This document shows positions 6,801-7,585 of a DNA stretch of 7,585 nt, piece after piece. A program made the position numbers and the translations under genes. This stretch comes from Thermodesulfobacteriota bacterium (GTDB taxonomy: Bacteria > Desulfobacterota > Dissulfuribacteria > Dissulfuribacterales > UBA3076): contig QNAY01000055.1 in assembly GCA_003645605.1 (NCBI GenBank), positions 1-7,585 of the forward strand, in the 5' to 3' direction. A model generated the notes under the pieces. That model saw only the letters and a program-made list of their open reading frames with translations. It searched no databases and was not told the origin of the DNA. Within the stretch, counting starts at the first letter, position 1, and every line of letters starts with the position of its first letter.

Positions 6801-7429
6801 TCTTCAGTCGACCGCTGCGTGAGCGGGTCAAAAAGGCGCATTTCTTCCACAAAATCGCCGAAAAAATCTATTCGTACAGGAAGGGTTGTTAATGGCGGAA
6901 AGATGTCGAGCAGGCCGCCCCTTATACTGAATTCTCCCCTGGACTGGACTATTGCGCAGTGTTCATAGCCTGAATCAACAAACCATTTGAGCAACTCCTC
7001 CCTGTCAACTTCCTCTCCTTTTTGGAGATACTCCACATGGTTTAAAAGGATTTTAGAAGGAACCGTAAGTTCCACAAGGGCCTGCGCCGGAGCAACTGCC
7101 ACAACAGGACCGTCCTCAGTGGCCAAACGGTAGAGTGTTGAAATCCTCTGAGATATTGTCTCGGTTGAGGGAAGCAATGGCACAAAAGGAAGCGAGTCAT
7201 GGCAAGGATACAACAAAACAGGAAAATCCGAGAAAAACGAAAGGTCTGATGCTACCTGTTCCGCCTCTTTCTGAAAGGGAGTGATCCAGAGTATGGGGTG
7301 ATTGACGGACTTGAGGAGTCTTGAAATCAGCCAGGCCGGGGATGTGCCCACAAGACCGGTTAAGGTCAAGACACTCTCTGGTTCTGTAATGGAATCTCTG
7401 AGTTTTAAAAGGGCTTGTTCAGTATTCAT
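3839..7429 (-). CDS. mfd: Transcription-repair coupling factor Mfd
   Basis: Mfd is an ATP-driven DNA translocase that pushes stalled RNA polymerase off DNA lesions and recruits UvrA. It has 1196 residues (E. coli 1148). Domains in order: UvrB-like N-terminal module (about 20-330) with SRGEFSIRGGLLDIFPP and VRIDFFGDFVEEMRLFDP near 165-205; a linker with a low-complexity insert (about 349-392); domain D3 (about 393-500); the CarD-like RNA-polymerase-interacting domain (about 518-590) with GQPIVHRDHGVGLYKGL and FLEYRGGDKLYLPVDRL; and the RecG-like motor, with Walker A GDVGYGKTE (near 677), DEEH (near 777), LTATPIPRTL and QLRGRVGRAG (near 945). The translocation motif MQDLQIRGAGNILGVSQSG follows near 994-1012, then the TRCF C-terminal domain (about 1040-1140) with IPAFIPEEYVPDVEQRLLLY. 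All helicase motifs are intact. The start ATG has a weak Shine-Dalgarno (CCCAGA), but an in-frame TAG lies a short way upstream and no better start exists. It is the first gene of the cluster. Confidence 0.97.
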   Translation of the reverse strand: MNTEQALLKLRDSITEPESVLTLTGLVGTSPAWLISRLLKSVNHPILWITPFQKEAEQVASDLSFFSDFPVLLYPCHDSLPFVPLLPSTETISQRISTLYRLATEDGPVVAVAPAQALVELTVPSKILLNHVEYLQKGEEVDREELLKWFVDSGYEHCAIVQSRGEFSIRGGLLDIFPPLTTLPVRIDFFGDFVEEMRLFDPLTQRSTEDLSELVLLPVNELIFSRSRLESIHGKLVERAAKYNLPARKVHEILQQLEAGRLVEGHEALLPLFYPKPASVLDYIPQQTPLLIDRPGEVESALKNYWKGAEQTYESAFNEHRVFSPLESLLSDTDQLSKQLRDHTCWLFQDINVYRSLPNSSITKSPNHQIIKSKESSFNLPTSNIQDLEIKSSKPDLTLMFGSAKRGVDLIGPVLDRLKEWIEAGERIVLVVPGRRQGQRMVELLSYHELISDEAMPPILSAPLANDPAGPGLMICTGQLSSGFALPGEAYIVLTEEELLGARTGRTGGRGREKTTVSDLTFEDLKPGQPIVHRDHGVGLYKGLVRIETGGVPGEFLFLEYRGGDKLYLPVDRLGLVQKYIGIEGRVLRLDRLGSSSWQLAKQKVKKDISEIAHELVELYASRKVSKGFDFSPPDAMFRQFEASFPYEETRDQAASIEEVLSDMQEPRPMDRLLCGDVGYGKTEVAMRGVFKAVEDGKQVAILVPTTLLAEQHERTFIQRFQRYSVTVEALSRLKTRQKQKEILGGISQGRVDILIGTHRLLQPDVKFKDLGLLIVDEEHRFGVKHKERLKRLKQTVDCLTLTATPIPRTLQLSLLGIRDLSTINTPPRDRIPVKTFMAEFDDSLIKEAIEREVSRGGQVFFVHNRIKGLYRLAKHIQRLTPDTRIEVIHGQMKPSEIEEIMIRFVRGDIDCLMCTTIIESGIDIPSANTTIINRADKLGLADLYQLRGRVGRAGEQAYAYLLVPLISEMGKESIKRLKAIMELSVSGGGFRLAMQDLQIRGAGNILGVSQSGSIAEVGYELYLELLQKAIDEFKGLSQKDEIDPEVNLGIPAFIPEEYVPDVEQRLLLYRRMARLEDNEKDADFSLELRDRFGPMPEEVASLLKVMGIKRTLRLLNVIRIDRSFSNKKERIVLGFGPEGPSHPEKLIQIVQKNRQWRLLPDGRLIISPEFVEKDEDSLASIRQTLQVLLKMATKG
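6312..6359. repeat. In-frame octamer tandem array inside mfd
   Basis: Six consecutive 8-bp units on the plus strand: gatttgat, gatttggt (three times, 6320-6343), gattgagg and aatttggt. The total of 48 bp is a multiple of three, so mfd stays open and encodes roughly SSITKSPNHQIIKSK (about residues 357-373). The place is the linker between the UvrB-like module and D3, where extra residues should be tolerated. The repeat is related to the octamers at 1383-1398. Confidence 0.8.
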
Positions 7430-7451
7430 TCTGGGTTTATTACTATCTTCA

Positions 7452-7466
7452 ATAGCCGTCAGCTAT
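7452..7466. other. Small inverted repeat overlapping the mfd promoter -10
   Basis: atagc (7452-7456) and gctat (7462-7466) are perfect 5-bp arms around cgtca. The right arm overlaps the proposed -10 box, and transcription would start near the loop, so this could be an operator-like site. Such a short repeat could easily be chance. Confidence 0.2.
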
Positions 7467-7492
7467 ATAGTGTCTGAACGAAAACTAACCAA
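7464..7492 (-). promoter_or_regulatory. Candidate sigma-70 promoter for mfd
   Basis: On the minus strand TTGGTT (7492-7487) and TATATA (7469-7464) are separated by exactly 17 bp, matching -35/-10 spacing. The match is modest: three of six bases at -35 and four of six at -10. Transcription would start near 7457, giving a leader of roughly 28 nt to the ATG at 7429. The site directly abuts the palindromic element at 7496-7575. There is no experimental support. Confidence 0.4.
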
Positions 7493-7495
7493 AAC

Positions 7496-7575
7496 TGTCA
7501 TTTCGAGCAAAGCGAGAAATCTTATCGTACTGAAAATACAGGCATTAAAGATTTCTCCCTACGGTCGAAATGACA
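7496..7575. repeat. MITE/REP-like near-palindromic intergenic element
   Basis: The left arm (7496-7523) starts TGTCATTTCGAGC and ends GAGAAATCTT. The right arm (7548-7575), read in reverse complement, starts TGTCATTTCGACC and ends GAGAAATCTT. The arms are 28 bp and match at 24 positions, with all mismatches in the middle. The 24-bp centre (7524-7547) is A/T-rich and non-coding. TGTCATTTCGA...GAGAAATCT is a motif I recognise from repeated extragenic palindromes in several bacterial groups. There is no transposase and no room for one. A short A-run flanks both sides (aaaac and aaaag), too simple to call a target duplication. The rest of 7430-7585 holds only the mfd leader and promoter candidate. 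Confidence 0.8.
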
Positions 7576-7585
7576 AAAAGAGGGG

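Overview
The window is a compact, co-oriented gene cluster read entirely on the minus strand. In transcription order from the right edge it holds mfd (transcription-repair coupling factor), a SurA-type periplasmic peptidyl-prolyl isomerase, a short RodZ-like membrane HTH protein, recO (recombination mediator) and a DUF1343/NamZ-type exo-N-acetylmuramidase. At the left edge an open frame continues out of the window and could not be identified. All long plus-strand frames are antisense shadows of these genes.

The order mfd-surA-rodZ-recO, the single-parvulin SurA and the Gram-negative envelope functions point to a Desulfobacterota (former Deltaproteobacteria) or closely related anaerobic Gram-negative lineage. 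This is inference from gene content; there is no rRNA or other decisive marker.

Layout: 7430-7585 is a non-coding leader with a MITE/REP-like near-palindrome (7496-7575) directly upstream of a plausible sigma-70 promoter for mfd. mfd (7429-3839) is followed by a 111-bp spacer, surA (3727-2747), a 31-bp spacer, rodZ (2715-2224), a 62-bp spacer, recO (2161-1403), a 44-bp spacer and namZ (1358-186). No convincing intrinsic terminator is visible, so the genes may form one operon joining DNA repair (Mfd, RecO) with envelope biogenesis and peptidoglycan turnover (SurA, RodZ, NamZ).

The genes are ordinary; the spacers are not. Three of the four spacers carry degenerate 7- or 8-bp tandem repeats. 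Two of these (recO-rodZ and surA-mfd) share an architecture of heptamer clusters facing each other in inverted orientation. A related octamer array lies in frame inside mfd, in the linker before the RNA-polymerase-interacting region, and shares an exact 10-mer with the recO-namZ spacer. The last codons and stop of rodZ are themselves made of heptamer repeat. This suggests a population of short, spreading repeats that has entered coding sequence at least twice. No CRISPR array, tRNA, rRNA, transposase or new multi-gene system is visible.
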